In this document: positions 45,758 through 56,695 of the stretch, piece by piece
How positions within the stretch are numbered: the stretch's first letter is position 1
Layout: each line of letters starts with the position of its first letter
DNA from: Desulfobulbus oralis
GTDB lineage: Bacteria; Desulfobacterota; Desulfobulbia; Desulfobulbales; Desulfobulbaceae
Length of the DNA: 64,000 bases
Direction of reading: 5' to 3'
Assembly (NCBI RefSeq): GCF_002952055.1
Contig: NZ_CP021255.1
Span: forward strand, 124,001 to 188,000
Made by a program: the position numbers and the translations under genes
The notes under the pieces: model-generated
Told to the model about the DNA's origin: nothing
The model's input: only the letters and a program-made list of their open reading frames with translations
Databases searched by the model: none

Positions 45758-46057
45758 ATGTTGAAAATCGAAATTGTTCCAGAAGTGCTCGCCAAATTTA
45801 AAGAGGTACTGGAAGAGGAAGCCAACGACGACGCCGTCTTTCGCATTCGCGAAACCAAAGTCGGCGGCGGGTGAAAAAGCCACATGGAGCTCCGGGTGAG
45901 CTTGGATGAGCGCGACGATCCCGATGAAGAACAGGAGACAGCAGTGGCGGGTCTGCCTTTTGTGGTCTCCAATGACATCATTGATTCCTATGGCGAGCGG
46001 TACAGCATCGCTGTGAACGAACAGGGCATGCCCGAGGTGAAAGCTGCGGGGGCGTAA
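45758..46057 (+). CDS. HesB/IscA-like selenoprotein (in-frame TGA = Sec39)
   Basis: Reading through TGA 45872-45874 gives a 99-residue HesB/IscA-like protein: VLAKFKEVLEEE, FRIRETKVGGG-Sec-KSHMELRVS, and LPFVVSNDIIDSYGERYSIAV. The tandem paralogue at 46198 has TGC (Cys) at the same place in an otherwise matching context (RETKVGGGCKSR). A SECIS-like hairpin follows the TGA and is not present in the Cys copy. HesB-like selenoproteins are known in sulfate reducers. Such proteins bind or carry Fe-S or iron; the role here may be linked to the radical enzyme or its activase. No selA, selB or tRNA-Sec gene is in the window. The alternative, a nonsense mutation, is less likely because the downstream reading frame is perfectly kept. 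Confidence 0.87.
45883..45908 (+). promoter_or_regulatory. SECIS-like hairpin for Sec insertion
   Basis: CAT/ATG and, after a small internal loop, GAGCTC/GAGCTT form a stem with a five-base apical loop CGGGT at 45893-45897. The loop starts 18 bases after the TGA and has G at its second position, in line with bacterial SECIS rules. The equivalent bases in the Cys paralogue do not fold this way. Confidence 0.7.
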
Positions 46058-46197
46058 ACTCGGGGGACACGCCCCGTGGTTCGTCAAACAAGGCTCACCT
46101 GGAATTCCCCCAGAGCACAGGCTTTGCTGGCAGGCTCGGCATGGGCCGAGATCAGGCAGGCGGTTTTGAACAACATGTATTTGCAGGAGGACGAACC

Positions 46198-46485
46198 ATG
46201 TTGCAGGTCACGATTGTACCCGAGGTTGCGGCAAAATTGAAAGAGCTGCTGGCAGAAGATGAGGACGCGGTATTCCGCATTCGCGAAACCAAAGTCGGCG
46301 GTGGCTGCAAGAGTCGCATCGAGTTGCGCATCAGCCCCGATGAGCGCGAGGATCCTGATGAGGAACAGGAGATCAGGGTTGACGGGCTGCCCATAGTGGT
46401 CTCCAATGACATGATCGACAGCTATGGCGAGAGGTACACCGTGTTTGTCGACGAACACAACATGCCAGGCGTCGGGGCGGAATAA
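46198..46485 (+). CDS. HesB/IscA-like protein (Cys form)
   Basis: A 95-residue paralogue of the selenoprotein just upstream, with TGC in place of TGA: VAAKLKELLAEDEDAVFRIRETKVGGGCKSRIELRIS and LPIVVSNDMIDSYGERYTVFV. It lacks the two C-terminal Cys (CGCG) of true IscA, so only one thiol ligand is present; this separates it from assembly scaffolds. GGAGG precedes the ATG by seven bases. The two copies arose by tandem duplication. A strong terminator follows. The function is unknown beyond a probable iron or Fe-S link. Confidence 0.85.
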   Translation: MLQVTIVPEVAAKLKELLAEDEDAVFRIRETKVGGGCKSRIELRISPDEREDPDEEQEIRVDGLPIVVSNDMIDSYGERYTVFVDEHNMPGVGAE

Positions 46486-46507
46486 GTTTCGCTTCTCCGT
46501 AAAAAGC

Positions 46508-46541
46508 GGCCTGTTCCGGCCACCCCGGAACAGGCCATTTT
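46508..46541 (+). terminator. Intrinsic terminator after the HesB pair
   Basis: A perfect 12-base-pair stem (GGCCTGTTCCGG with its complement, five-base loop) followed by ATTTT. It may separate the first three genes of the operon from the two that follow, or allow partial readthrough. Confidence 0.85.
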
Positions 46542-46571
46542 GATGCATCGCTATCCCCGCAGGGCTTCGGT

Positions 46572-46913
46572 ATGCTGGTTATGGCAACAGGTAAGGCGCT
46601 GGATTGCCTGCGCAGGGCACTGGACCGGGAGTGGCTGGAAAACCTGGACATTGTGCTGCGCATTCATATAGTCAGGCATGGCCGCCATAACAGTGCCGTT
46701 GACGAACTCCGCATAGGCTTTGATCTGCGCACGGGAAACGATGAAGCAACGACATGCGGCGGTCTGCCCATTGTGGCGGACAGGGATTTCCTCGACTTCG
46801 TACGCGAGCCCCATACCTTCTTCATCGTGATGAGCCAGCAGGGCCTGCCCACCGTCTGTCACTACACGAGGGCATACATGGCAACAGACGGAGCCGGCAG
46901 GCCGAGGTTCTGA
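46572..46913 (+). CDS. Divergent third HesB-like protein without the Cys/Sec
   Basis: A 113-residue protein that aligns with the two HesB-like neighbours in its second half: GGLPIVADRDFLDFVREPHTFFIV matches LPIVVSNDMIDSYGERYTVFV, and DELRIGFDLR matches IELRISPDER. The redox-site loop VGGGC is replaced by GRHNSA, so no Cys or Sec is left there. Residues about 1-45 are only weakly similar. ATG 46572 lies 31 bases after the terminator. It may be a partner subunit that has kept the fold but lost metal binding, or a decaying copy. Confidence 0.6.
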   Translation: MLVMATGKALDCLRRALDREWLENLDIVLRIHIVRHGRHNSAVDELRIGFDLRTGNDEATTCGGLPIVADRDFLDFVREPHTFFIVMSQQGLPTVCHYTRAYMATDGAGRPRF

Positions 46914-47140
46914 TGCGCCGGGGCGACCTGAGAGGCGCCCGCAAAATGTGCGAGATGCTCTCTCTGTATGGAATCTCTAACCGCAGTCGAGTCGCCTCCT
47001 GCCGCGATGCACCGGCCAGATTGCGGGGTCTGTGCAGCAAGTGGAACGAACTGGAATATTACCGCAAATCGCTTGCAATCAAGATCAAGGTGCCCGGCGG
47101 ACAGCACGAAATGACCGCCCTCGAGCAAAGGAAAAGAGTG

Positions 47141-47764
47141 ATGACCAAAGCAGCACTTATCGAAGAAATTGTCAAAATGGAATGGTCCATGTTTTCCACC
47201 GTGCATAACGAGGGCGGCAAGGCCGCCTGCCAGATGGACCGTCCCACGTTCACAATCATGCGCACCAGTCAGCACCAGACCTGGAACGAGGCGCTGCTCG
47301 CAAGTTACCTCGACGATCTGGCCAGGGCGCAGGAGGCGGGACGCAACCTCATGACCGAAAAGTACGGCCGCATGATGAAAAGCACTTTCCCGGAAGAATA
47401 TGAGCGTATCGCCGCATTTTTTCCGCCGGTCAGCCCGGAAACAGGGCGGCAGATCGAGGAAATCGTGGCTGCCCATGTGGCGTGGAAAGAGGCCCTGAAC
47501 GGGAAATATCCCCATCTGGCCGACAGGAGCCGGCCCACCAGGACAAAAGACGACCAGAGGGGATTGGCGTCCCTGGAAACATACACGCGCGCCGAACTGG
47601 AAACCTATTCTCCCAAGACCATAGCCCTTTACCATGCGGCCATTCAGAAACGCCTGGCGGAAAAGACCAGCGAGGCCGAGGAGAATCTGCTCAATCAGGT
47701 CAGACAGTACGGCTTCAACAGCCTGGAAGCGGCGGAAAGGCACTTCACCACTCACGAGGAATGA
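47141..47764 (+). CDS. DUF4125-family protein
   Basis: A 207-residue mostly helical protein of the DUF4125 family: LIEEIVKMEWSMFSTVHNEGGKAACQMDRPTFTIMR at the start, LLASYLDDLARAQEAGRNLMTEKYGRMM, and ending YGFNSLEAAERHF. The function is unknown. ATG 47141 follows AAGGA with good spacing; an ATG at 47111 is possible and the frame is open further upstream over the third HesB gene, without family support. Often paired with DUF4037, whose gene lies at the other end of this cassette. It may be in the radical enzyme operon. Confidence 0.78.
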   Translation: MTKAALIEEIVKMEWSMFSTVHNEGGKAACQMDRPTFTIMRTSQHQTWNEALLASYLDDLARAQEAGRNLMTEKYGRMMKSTFPEEYERIAAFFPPVSPETGRQIEEIVAAHVAWKEALNGKYPHLADRSRPTRTKDDQRGLASLETYTRAELETYSPKTIALYHAAIQKRLAEKTSEAEENLLNQVRQYGFNSLEAAERHFTTHEE

Positions 47765-47984
47765 TGCCTTCTGCGGGGGGTAACAGGCTGGTCTGCTCAG
47801 GGCCTTGTCCATTAATCTCCTGTTCTGTGCCACTTTGCGCGGTTCACACCAGGGGACTTTGCTCTCGGACATGCCATGGCTCCAGTTTGGATGTGCACTC
47901 ACAGTGGAGGCGTTATACCGCACTCTCTTTGGGGCAATATCGAATTCGCACATGCTGAAGTAGCTCCGGCTGCCGCTCCGCCGG

Positions 47985-51118
<3,134 letters not shown>

Positions 51119-51131
<13 letters not shown>

Positions 51132-51727
51132 GTTTCGTCCTCCGGCAATGGCCACTCGTGACCCGTCCCTTCGGAATCCGGATTTTCACGGTCCAATGCC
51201 CATTGCAACGGGTTATCGACAATATACGCCCGAATCCGATTCAGGGATTCGTCGTTGCGGATGATGTGTTCGTAATAATTGCGTTGCCACAACCGCCCGG
51301 GAAATGCCGTCCAGGCCCCTTTGTTCACGCCGTTGGCATACCGTTTCGTGGTCATTGTTTTGAACCGGTGCACCACGTCGGGCAACGACAACCCCGCCAC
51401 CTGTCGTTGCCCCGCACCAGGGCAGGCACAGGCATTGGGGCAGGCACGGGGGCCTGCCCCTACGATCCCGATCACGATAATACCGTGGATGTGATTTGGC
51501 ATGACAACGAATGCGTCGGTTGCGATTCCATATTTTTCCGGCATTTCCGTCCAGACCGTTTGAATCATTCGCCCCGCATCGTTTAACCGTATTTGACCAT
51601 CGGCGATATTCCCGAACAAACAGGCCCGATTTTGCACGCAGATGGTCACAAAATACGCCCCTGCCCTGGAATAATCGTATCCTTTCAAACGGATGGATTG
51701 CCGGTGTTTGTCCGGATTATAGATCAT
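51119..51727 (-). CDS. REP-associated Y1 transposase (RAYT, IS200/IS605-like)
   Basis: A 202-residue HUH enzyme. It has the start [22 protein letters not shown], the HUH motif [10 protein letters not shown] (His79, His81), the catalytic-tyrosine segment [11 protein letters not shown] (Tyr151/152) and [11 protein letters not shown], typical of transposases that cut REP palindromes. Residues about 89-110 are an unusual Ala/Pro/Cys-rich insert ([15 protein letters not shown]) encoded by a second GC-rich palindrome. It is placed between hsdS and hsdR, in the same direction, with a perfect palindrome just upstream. It is probably a mobile or domesticated RAYT inserted into the operon. Confidence 0.88.
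51437..51460. repeat. REP-like palindrome inside the RAYT gene
   Basis: GGGGCAGGC and GCCTGCCCC pair around six bases, followed by TAC, so the right arm CCCCTAC matches the ends of the palindrome at 51780-51809. It encodes part of the unusual insert of the transposase. Confidence 0.65.
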
Positions 51728-51779
51728 TATGCGCCCCTAAATCCGCCCCCATGCCCATATCCCGCCCCATCGCATCCAT

Positions 51780-51809
51780 GTAGGGGCAACCCCCTGTGGT
51801 TGCCCCTAC
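51780..51809. repeat. REP-type palindrome at the hsdS 3' end
   Basis: GTAGGGGCAACC and its exact complement lie six bases apart. The stop codon of hsdS (51806-51808) falls in the right arm, and the RAYT start is about 50 bases downstream. This is the expected substrate type for the RAYT next to it. Confidence 0.8.
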
Positions 51810-53194
51810 GGATTATTCGCCATGAATTGGGTCGCGCCGCAAGAACAAATTCGCGCATGCGTTGGCACACGAACATCAGACCGATCCCCGACAATCCGTT
51901 CCGCATCCGGCACCCGCAATTCGCCGGAAATCAATTTGGGAAGCAATGTGTCGCGGATGGCGGCGAGAGTTGTAATAGAGCGCATATTTTTCAACAGCCG
52001 GGCAAGATAGTGGCGCGTGACGCTTGAAAACCGTTGCCGGAGTGCTTGCGGCGGAACTAGCATTGGCATCTCGGCAATTTCCTTGGGCTTAACCCTCTGG
52101 CGGCTACTAGTCGATCCAGTGACGCGGTTTATAATTTCTGCCTGTGCTACTTCAGACGACAGGAATGCGTAAAGGAAGGGCTGTTCGGATTCAGTTTTCG
52201 GGACAAATGGCATGAACTCCGTCGAGCAGATGCTAACCTCTGGATTTGGAATATCGGGAAGCCAGACTCGCGGGAACTGTGGATTGAGCTTTGAGGCCAG
52301 CACGCAGCAGGAGGGCACAAGATATTTACCACTCTTGATGGATTCGCCTTTTTCTCGAACTGGTTGGCGGCCATTGTCGAAGGCCGGAATACTGAAATGC
52401 TCCCATAATTGATTAGCAGAGTCCCCGGGAATTACTGCCTTTGTTTCCAGACTGGCTATGGTATTAAGCGCTCCCACCTCCCACCCCTCCGGGATCTCCC
52501 CCAGTTCTGAGTTCACCAGTCTGTCCGGAAAAGCATCCCACAGGTCAGTCGGCAGGCAGGGCAGGGATTCCCCTTTCTTCCAGCGGCCTTCCATCTTGGC
52601 GCGGACGGGGTCGAAGTCCACGAACCAGCTCTTGAAGATCGCCCGCGCCATCTCCTCCAGAGTCCGGTTCATCCGCCGGTTCAGCTCAATTTTGTCGTCC
52701 AGCGTGCCGAGGATGTGGGCAATGGCGCGCTGCTCGGCGAGGGAAGGAAACGGTATTTCAGCACTGGCAATGTCTTCGGACGAAACGGCAGGATAGGCTG
52801 CCCCCTTCTCTCTTGTGATTAAGTATTCCGTAAAAGCTTGGTTGAAAACGCAGGTGTATAAGAAACGGGGTTCAACAAGCTTAATGTTGGGCCGTAGAAC
52901 AGCAAAACCTGTAGAGACGACCCAGTCATCGTTTGGCTCAGATGCGAAGAACATTGACCGTCGGTTTGGCCGAACGGTTGAAAGAATGGTGTCACCCTTA
53001 CGTAGAAGCCGCTTTGCGCGGCTGGGCGCATCTGAAAGCTTCATCCACTGTGGAGCAACCTCTAATTGCCCCACTCCCACAGACGAGATGTCAATGTAAC
53101 GGATATGTGAATGCGGCCAATCGCGGCCGATGGCATCGGGGTTGATATTTGCAACCTCACCCAACCGTTTTGTAGTCCAACCATCACCCGCCAT
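51806..53194 (-). CDS. hsdS: Type I restriction-modification specificity subunit
   Basis: HsdS selects the bipartite target. The 462-residue protein has two target-recognition domains (about 5-150 and 215-400), separated and followed by conserved helices: [25 protein letters not shown] near 158, [17 protein letters not shown] near 190, and [29 protein letters not shown] near 415. The start overlaps the hsdM end by 11 bases. The last codons (about 448-462, [14 protein letters not shown]) run into the REP palindrome, so the native C-terminus may have been altered by the insertion. The recognised sequence cannot be read from the protein. Confidence 0.94.
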   Translation of the reverse strand: MAGDGWTTKRLGEVANINPDAIGRDWPHSHIRYIDISSVGVGQLEVAPQWMKLSDAPSRAKRLLRKGDTILSTVRPNRRSMFFASEPNDDWVVSTGFAVLRPNIKLVEPRFLYTCVFNQAFTEYLITREKGAAYPAVSSEDIASAEIPFPSLAEQRAIAHILGTLDDKIELNRRMNRTLEEMARAIFKSWFVDFDPVRAKMEGRWKKGESLPCLPTDLWDAFPDRLVNSELGEIPEGWEVGALNTIASLETKAVIPGDSANQLWEHFSIPAFDNGRQPVREKGESIKSGKYLVPSCCVLASKLNPQFPRVWLPDIPNPEVSICSTEFMPFVPKTESEQPFLYAFLSSEVAQAEIINRVTGSTSSRQRVKPKEIAEMPMLVPPQALRQRFSSVTRHYLARLLKNMRSITTLAAIRDTLLPKLISGELRVPDAERIVGDRSDVRVPTHARICSCGATQFMANNP

Positions 53195-54752
53195 AGCCCA
53201 GCGCCTTCAGGTTCTTTTTAATCTCGGCGTCCAACTTCGCGCCTTCCGCTATCTGCTCCTCCAACCGGGCGGTGAGGCGGGCCATCTTTTCCTCAAAGGG
53301 CTCCCCGTCGTCCTCGACCTTGGCTGCTCCGACATAGCGGCCGGGCGTCAGGATGTAATTGTGCTGGCGAATGTCCTCAAGCGTAGCGCTCCTGCAGAAG
53401 CCGGGGATATCTTCATAGGCCCCGGCGGATGGGTCGCCGCGCCAGGCGTGGTAGGTGTCCGCGATCTTGCGGATGTCCTCTTCGGTCAGTTCACGGTGAA
53501 CGCGATCAATCATTGTTCCCAGCTTGCGGGCGTCGATGAAGAGCGTCTGGCCGCGCCGCTCGCGGAAGCGGCCGTTCTTTTTTTCGCGGGCGATGAACCA
53601 GAGGCAGACGGGTATCTGCGTCGAGTAGAAAAGCTGTCCGGGCAGGGCCACCATGCAGTCCACCAGATCGGCCTCGATGATGTTCTTGCGGATTTCGCCC
53701 TCGCCCGATTGATTGGAGGACATCGAACCGTTGGCAAGGACGAAACCTGCCAGACCGGTCGGGGCCAGGTGATGGATGAAGTGCTGGACCCAGGCGAAGT
53801 TGGCGTTACCTGCGGGCGGGACGCCGAATTGCCAGCGTTTGTCGTCCCTGAGCAGCTCGCCGCGCCAGTCGGAATCGTTGAAGGGCGGATTGGCGATGAC
53901 GTAATCCGCCTTGAGGTCGGGGTGCAGATCGTGGTGGAAGCTGTCGGCGTGTTCCCGGCCCAGGTTGTTGTCGATCTGCCGGATGGCGAGATTCATCTTC
54001 GCCAGCCGCCAGGTGGTGTGGTTGGATTCCTGGCCGAAGACGCTGACATCGGCCCTCGCCCTTCCCCCATTGCCGTTGCCGCTCGCATGGGCCTTGACGA
54101 AGTCGACCGACTGGACGAACATGCCGCCGGAGCCGCAGCATGGGTCATAGACTCGGCCTTTGTAGGGACTGAGCATCTCAACGAGGAGTCGAACGACACA
54201 GCGGGGTGTATAGAACTGGCCGCCCTTCTTGCCCTCGGCGCTGGCGAACTGGGAAAGGAAGTATTCGTACACCCGGCCGAGGATGTCCCTGGAGCGGTTG
54301 GCCTTGTCACCCAAACCGATGTTGCCGACCAGGTCTATGAGCTGGCCGAGCCGCTGCTTGTCGAGACGCGGGTGGGCGTAGTCCTTGGGCAGCACGCCCT
54401 TGAGCGATGGGTTGTCGCGCTCGATGGCAAGCATGGCATCGTCAACGACCTTGCCGATGGTCGGCTGCTTGGCGTTGGCCTTGAGATGAGCCCACCGGGC
54501 TTCCTCCGGCACCCAAAATATGTTGACCGCCCGGTACTCGTCCGGATCCTCCGGATCGGCGCCCTGGCCCCGCTCCGCCTCGAGCCTGGCGTGCTGCTCC
54601 TCGAAGGCGTCGGAGATGTACTTGAGGAAAATCAGACCGAGCACAACGTGCTTGTACTCGGCAGCGTCCATGTTGGAGCGGAGCGCGTCGGCCGCCCTCC
54701 ACAGATCGGCTTCAAAACCGAGGTTTGCGCCGTTGTTCGTGTTTTTTGCCAT
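53184..54752 (-). CDS. hsdM: Type I restriction-modification DNA methyltransferase
   Basis: HsdM makes N6-methyladenine at the site chosen by HsdS and forms the core of the complex. The 522-residue protein has the N-terminal helical domain ([32 protein letters not shown]), the SAM motif [13 protein letters not shown] near 205 and the catalytic motif IV ANPPFND near 288. AGAGG stands seven bases before the ATG. It heads the hsdM-hsdS-RAYT-hsdR unit. No prrC or anti-restriction gene is beside it. Confidence 0.96.
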   Translation of the reverse strand: MAKNTNNGANLGFEADLWRAADALRSNMDAAEYKHVVLGLIFLKYISDAFEEQHARLEAERGQGADPEDPDEYRAVNIFWVPEEARWAHLKANAKQPTIGKVVDDAMLAIERDNPSLKGVLPKDYAHPRLDKQRLGQLIDLVGNIGLGDKANRSRDILGRVYEYFLSQFASAEGKKGGQFYTPRCVVRLLVEMLSPYKGRVYDPCCGSGGMFVQSVDFVKAHASGNGNGGRARADVSVFGQESNHTTWRLAKMNLAIRQIDNNLGREHADSFHHDLHPDLKADYVIANPPFNDSDWRGELLRDDKRWQFGVPPAGNANFAWVQHFIHHLAPTGLAGFVLANGSMSSNQSGEGEIRKNIIEADLVDCMVALPGQLFYSTQIPVCLWFIAREKKNGRFRERRGQTLFIDARKLGTMIDRVHRELTEEDIRKIADTYHAWRGDPSAGAYEDIPGFCRSATLEDIRQHNYILTPGRYVGAAKVEDDGEPFEEKMARLTARLEEQIAEGAKLDAEIKKNLKALGYGG

Positions 54753-55290
54753 ATCAGCGCCTCTTCTGGAGAAAACTTCTGTAGGAGGGCCTTGCCCTGT
54801 TCATCCGGATCCCGGGCCGGAGTCTCGATCTGTTTCTGCGCCAACGGCGGCGGCTTGCTGCGGCCGTTCTCCGGTCGGTGACGATGGGGCAGGTCATGCC
54901 AGGCCTGGGCGCCCTCGGTTCCTTTGCAAAGCTCATGGAGTGACCAGAATGTCCAGTCTGGGCGGACAACGTCGCTTGCCCTCCAGACCAGAAAAACCTG
55001 AGAGAAATAAAGGAAACCGAGGCAGTATCATGCAATAAAAGGAGCGATGTCAACGCTTATTTCCAGTGGGAGCCCTTTCTGGACTGGCAGCGGATTCTTT
55101 CGGCCTTTCAGCGCCAGATTCCGCCCCGAGCGGCATGTCGAAGCGGATCGAAAAACGGAGAACAGGAGAATTCAAAAAGGACATTTTCGGTGAGCGCCCG
55201 CGAGCTCAGGCTTGGTGCCTGACACCCAGATTTCGAAACGAAAAAACAGGGCAGATTGCGGGGCAGATTCAGCGTCGGCACGCCGGAAAC
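54753..55290. other. Gene-free region upstream of hsdM
   Basis: About 540 bases with only short, unsupported frames. It should hold the hsdM promoter. I see no repeat, RNA gene or attachment site here, although the tRNA genes next to it would be a classical integration point. Confidence 0.4.
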
Positions 55291-55328
55291 GACAAGACCC
55301 CGGGGGGACTCGCCCACGGGGTCTTGTC
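55291..55328 (-). terminator. Terminator of the tRNA-Gln/tRNA-Asn unit
   Basis: A perfect 12-base-pair stem GACAAGACCCCG / CGGGGTCTTGTC with a 14-base loop, located just past the last tRNA on the minus strand. A short T tract follows on that strand. Confidence 0.85.
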
Positions 55329-55366
55329 GTCAAACAGGAAGCGCTGACATTCAGCGGCTTGCATTC

Positions 55367-55442
55367 TGGCTCCTCGGGAGGGACTCGAACCCCCGACAGG
55401 GTGGTTAACAGCCACCTGCTCTACCGGCTGAGCTACCGAGGA
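55367..55442 (-). tRNA. tRNA-Asn (GTT)
   Basis: A 76-base cloverleaf, acceptor TCCTCGG / CCGAGGA, encoded CCA, anticodon GTT in the GGTGGCTGTTAACCACC hairpin. It is transcribed after tRNA-Gln, 24 bases downstream of it. Confidence 0.97.
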
Positions 55443-55464
55443 ATAAAGTGCTCCAGCAAAAAAT

Positions 55465-55540
<76 letters not shown>

Positions 55541-55557
55541 ACGCGATGGCGACTCGC

Positions 55558-55586
55558 TTTTTAGGAAAATCTGACGCCGCTGTCAA
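55558..55586 (-). promoter_or_regulatory. Promoter of the tRNA-Gln/tRNA-Asn unit
   Basis: On the minus strand TTGACA (55586-55581) and TAAAAA (55563-55558) are 17 bases apart, 18 bases before tRNA-Gln. The -10 is poor. Confidence 0.5.
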
Positions 55587-55604
55587 GGGAAAAGAGCCTG
55601 AAGC

Positions 55605-56438
55605 TCACTGCCTGCTCCCGTCTTCGACCGAAAGCGTACCGATGTTGATGCTGTTCTGCTCTGGCCGGTCAGTTGCCGGCTGCTCGCCATTGCGCACCGA
55701 AAGCGGCTTGATGGCAATATTGTTACCGTCCTGGGCTTGCAGCGATCTATCTGAATAGGTGCGACGCATCATGTTCAGAAACAGCAGGCCCAACACCAAA
55801 AGCACAATGAGCGTGCCCAGCGCCGCTGCCCTGCCCTTGGGAACAGCCGTCCATTTTTCCTGCAGACCGGCAAAAAGAGGGGCGCGCGCCGGGGCGAAGT
55901 CGCCTTCCGGCTGCTCCCGGACGCTTTCCACTGCATCGACGGGCCGGGCTGCCAGTCTGGCGCCAAGGGCCGCCCGCCACCGGGCGATGCGGCCATGCAA
56001 GGGTCGGCGAGCGCTGCGCCGGGAGCTGTGCAGATCTTCGGGCCCGGGCTCATTTTTCGGCCGGGTAGCCTCGGGAACGGGATCAGCGACTGCTTTCCTG
56101 GCCGCCTGGTCCTGGGCCTCCACCTGCCGCTTGCCGTATTCCAGACCAGGCACGTCAACGGCAATCCGCTCCATTTCCCGGTGCATTTTGCGGGCCAGCA
56201 CGTACTCGCCCTCGGCAATATACTTATTGGCCTGCAGTTGCAGGTCGCGCACCACGGCGAGCAGGCCGTCCAGTTCGCGTTCCAGCGCCTGCCGTTCCTC
56301 GGCCGGGATGTCGTCCTCATCCAAAAGGCCGAAAAGAAACTGGGCCTCGAAGAGCCGCTTTTCCTTGATCCGTTCCCGAATCACAACAGCGGCATTGTGC
56401 GAGGGCAACTGGGAAGAGGCAAGATGTGGCGTTGGCAT
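55605..56438 (-). CDS. Hypothetical coiled-coil protein with one membrane segment
   Basis: A 277-residue protein I do not recognise. The N-terminal half is a charged helical region (about 20-115, RERIKEKRLFEAQFLFGLLDEDDIPAEERQ), typical of tetratricopeptide-like or coiled-coil modules; then a basic linker, a membrane segment near 215-232 (LGTLIVLLVLGLLFLNMM) and a 40-residue polar tail outside. It would be anchored with its bulk in the cytoplasm. ATG 56438 was chosen because AGAAG precedes it and the upstream frame extension crosses a gene-poor, differently biased stretch. It lies downstream of typA on the same strand. Confidence 0.68.
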   Translation of the reverse strand: MPTPHLASSQLPSHNAAVVIRERIKEKRLFEAQFLFGLLDEDDIPAEERQALERELDGLLAVVRDLQLQANKYIAEGEYVLARKMHREMERIAVDVPGLEYGKRQVEAQDQAARKAVADPVPEATRPKNEPGPEDLHSSRRSARRPLHGRIARWRAALGARLAARPVDAVESVREQPEGDFAPARAPLFAGLQEKWTAVPKGRAAALGTLIVLLVLGLLFLNMMRRTYSDRSLQAQDGNNIAIKPLSVRNGEQPATDRPEQNSINIGTLSVEDGSRQ

Positions 56439-56587
56439 GGTCTTCTGATCTGAATCCAGGAAAAGCTCTTGACAAAAATCGCCCCAGCCATCGAAACAGG
56501 TTCTGGGGCTTAATGCAGCATCCGAACCAGTATTTTCACAAGCACATAGGTCGCAAGCCCCGCACCTGCGGCGCCGTACATGGGCAG

Positions 56588-56686
56588 TCAGGGCGAACAG
56601 CGCCCCCGGCTCATACGGCGCAAGCACCTCAGGGTTATCCAGGCCGCACCGACCGCGCAACCAAGCGCCAACACTTCGTTCAGCAT
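56588..56686 (-). CDS. Small hydrophobic peptide following typA
   Basis: A 32-codon frame, MLNEVLALGCAVGAAWITLR plus a basic tail, begins 10 bases after the typA stop, behind AGGAGGTGCCC, a very strong ribosome binding site that itself overlaps the stop codon. One hydrophobic helix followed by Arg-rich residues suggests a single-pass membrane peptide. It is too short for the usual gene finders and might be a decoy, but the Shine-Dalgarno sequence needs an explanation. Confidence 0.4.
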   Translation of the reverse strand: MLNEVLALGCAVGAAWITLRCLRRMSRGRCSP

Positions 56687-56695
56687 GGGCACCTC

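Noticed and set aside
45758-45874. Reading the Sec-HesB gene as a nonsense pseudogene
   Set aside because: The frame after TGA is fully conserved with the paralogue, the TGA stands at the key Cys, and a hairpin unique to this copy follows. A random nonsense mutation would not be expected to show all three.
47765-47984. A possible coding fragment on the minus strand between DUF4125 and hsdR
   Set aside because: A short frame begins here but continues antisense through DUF4125 with no family features or ribosome binding site.
54753-55366. An integration site for the hsd cluster at the tRNA-Asn gene
   Set aside because: No repeat of the tRNA 3' end was seen on the far side of the cluster and no integrase is present.
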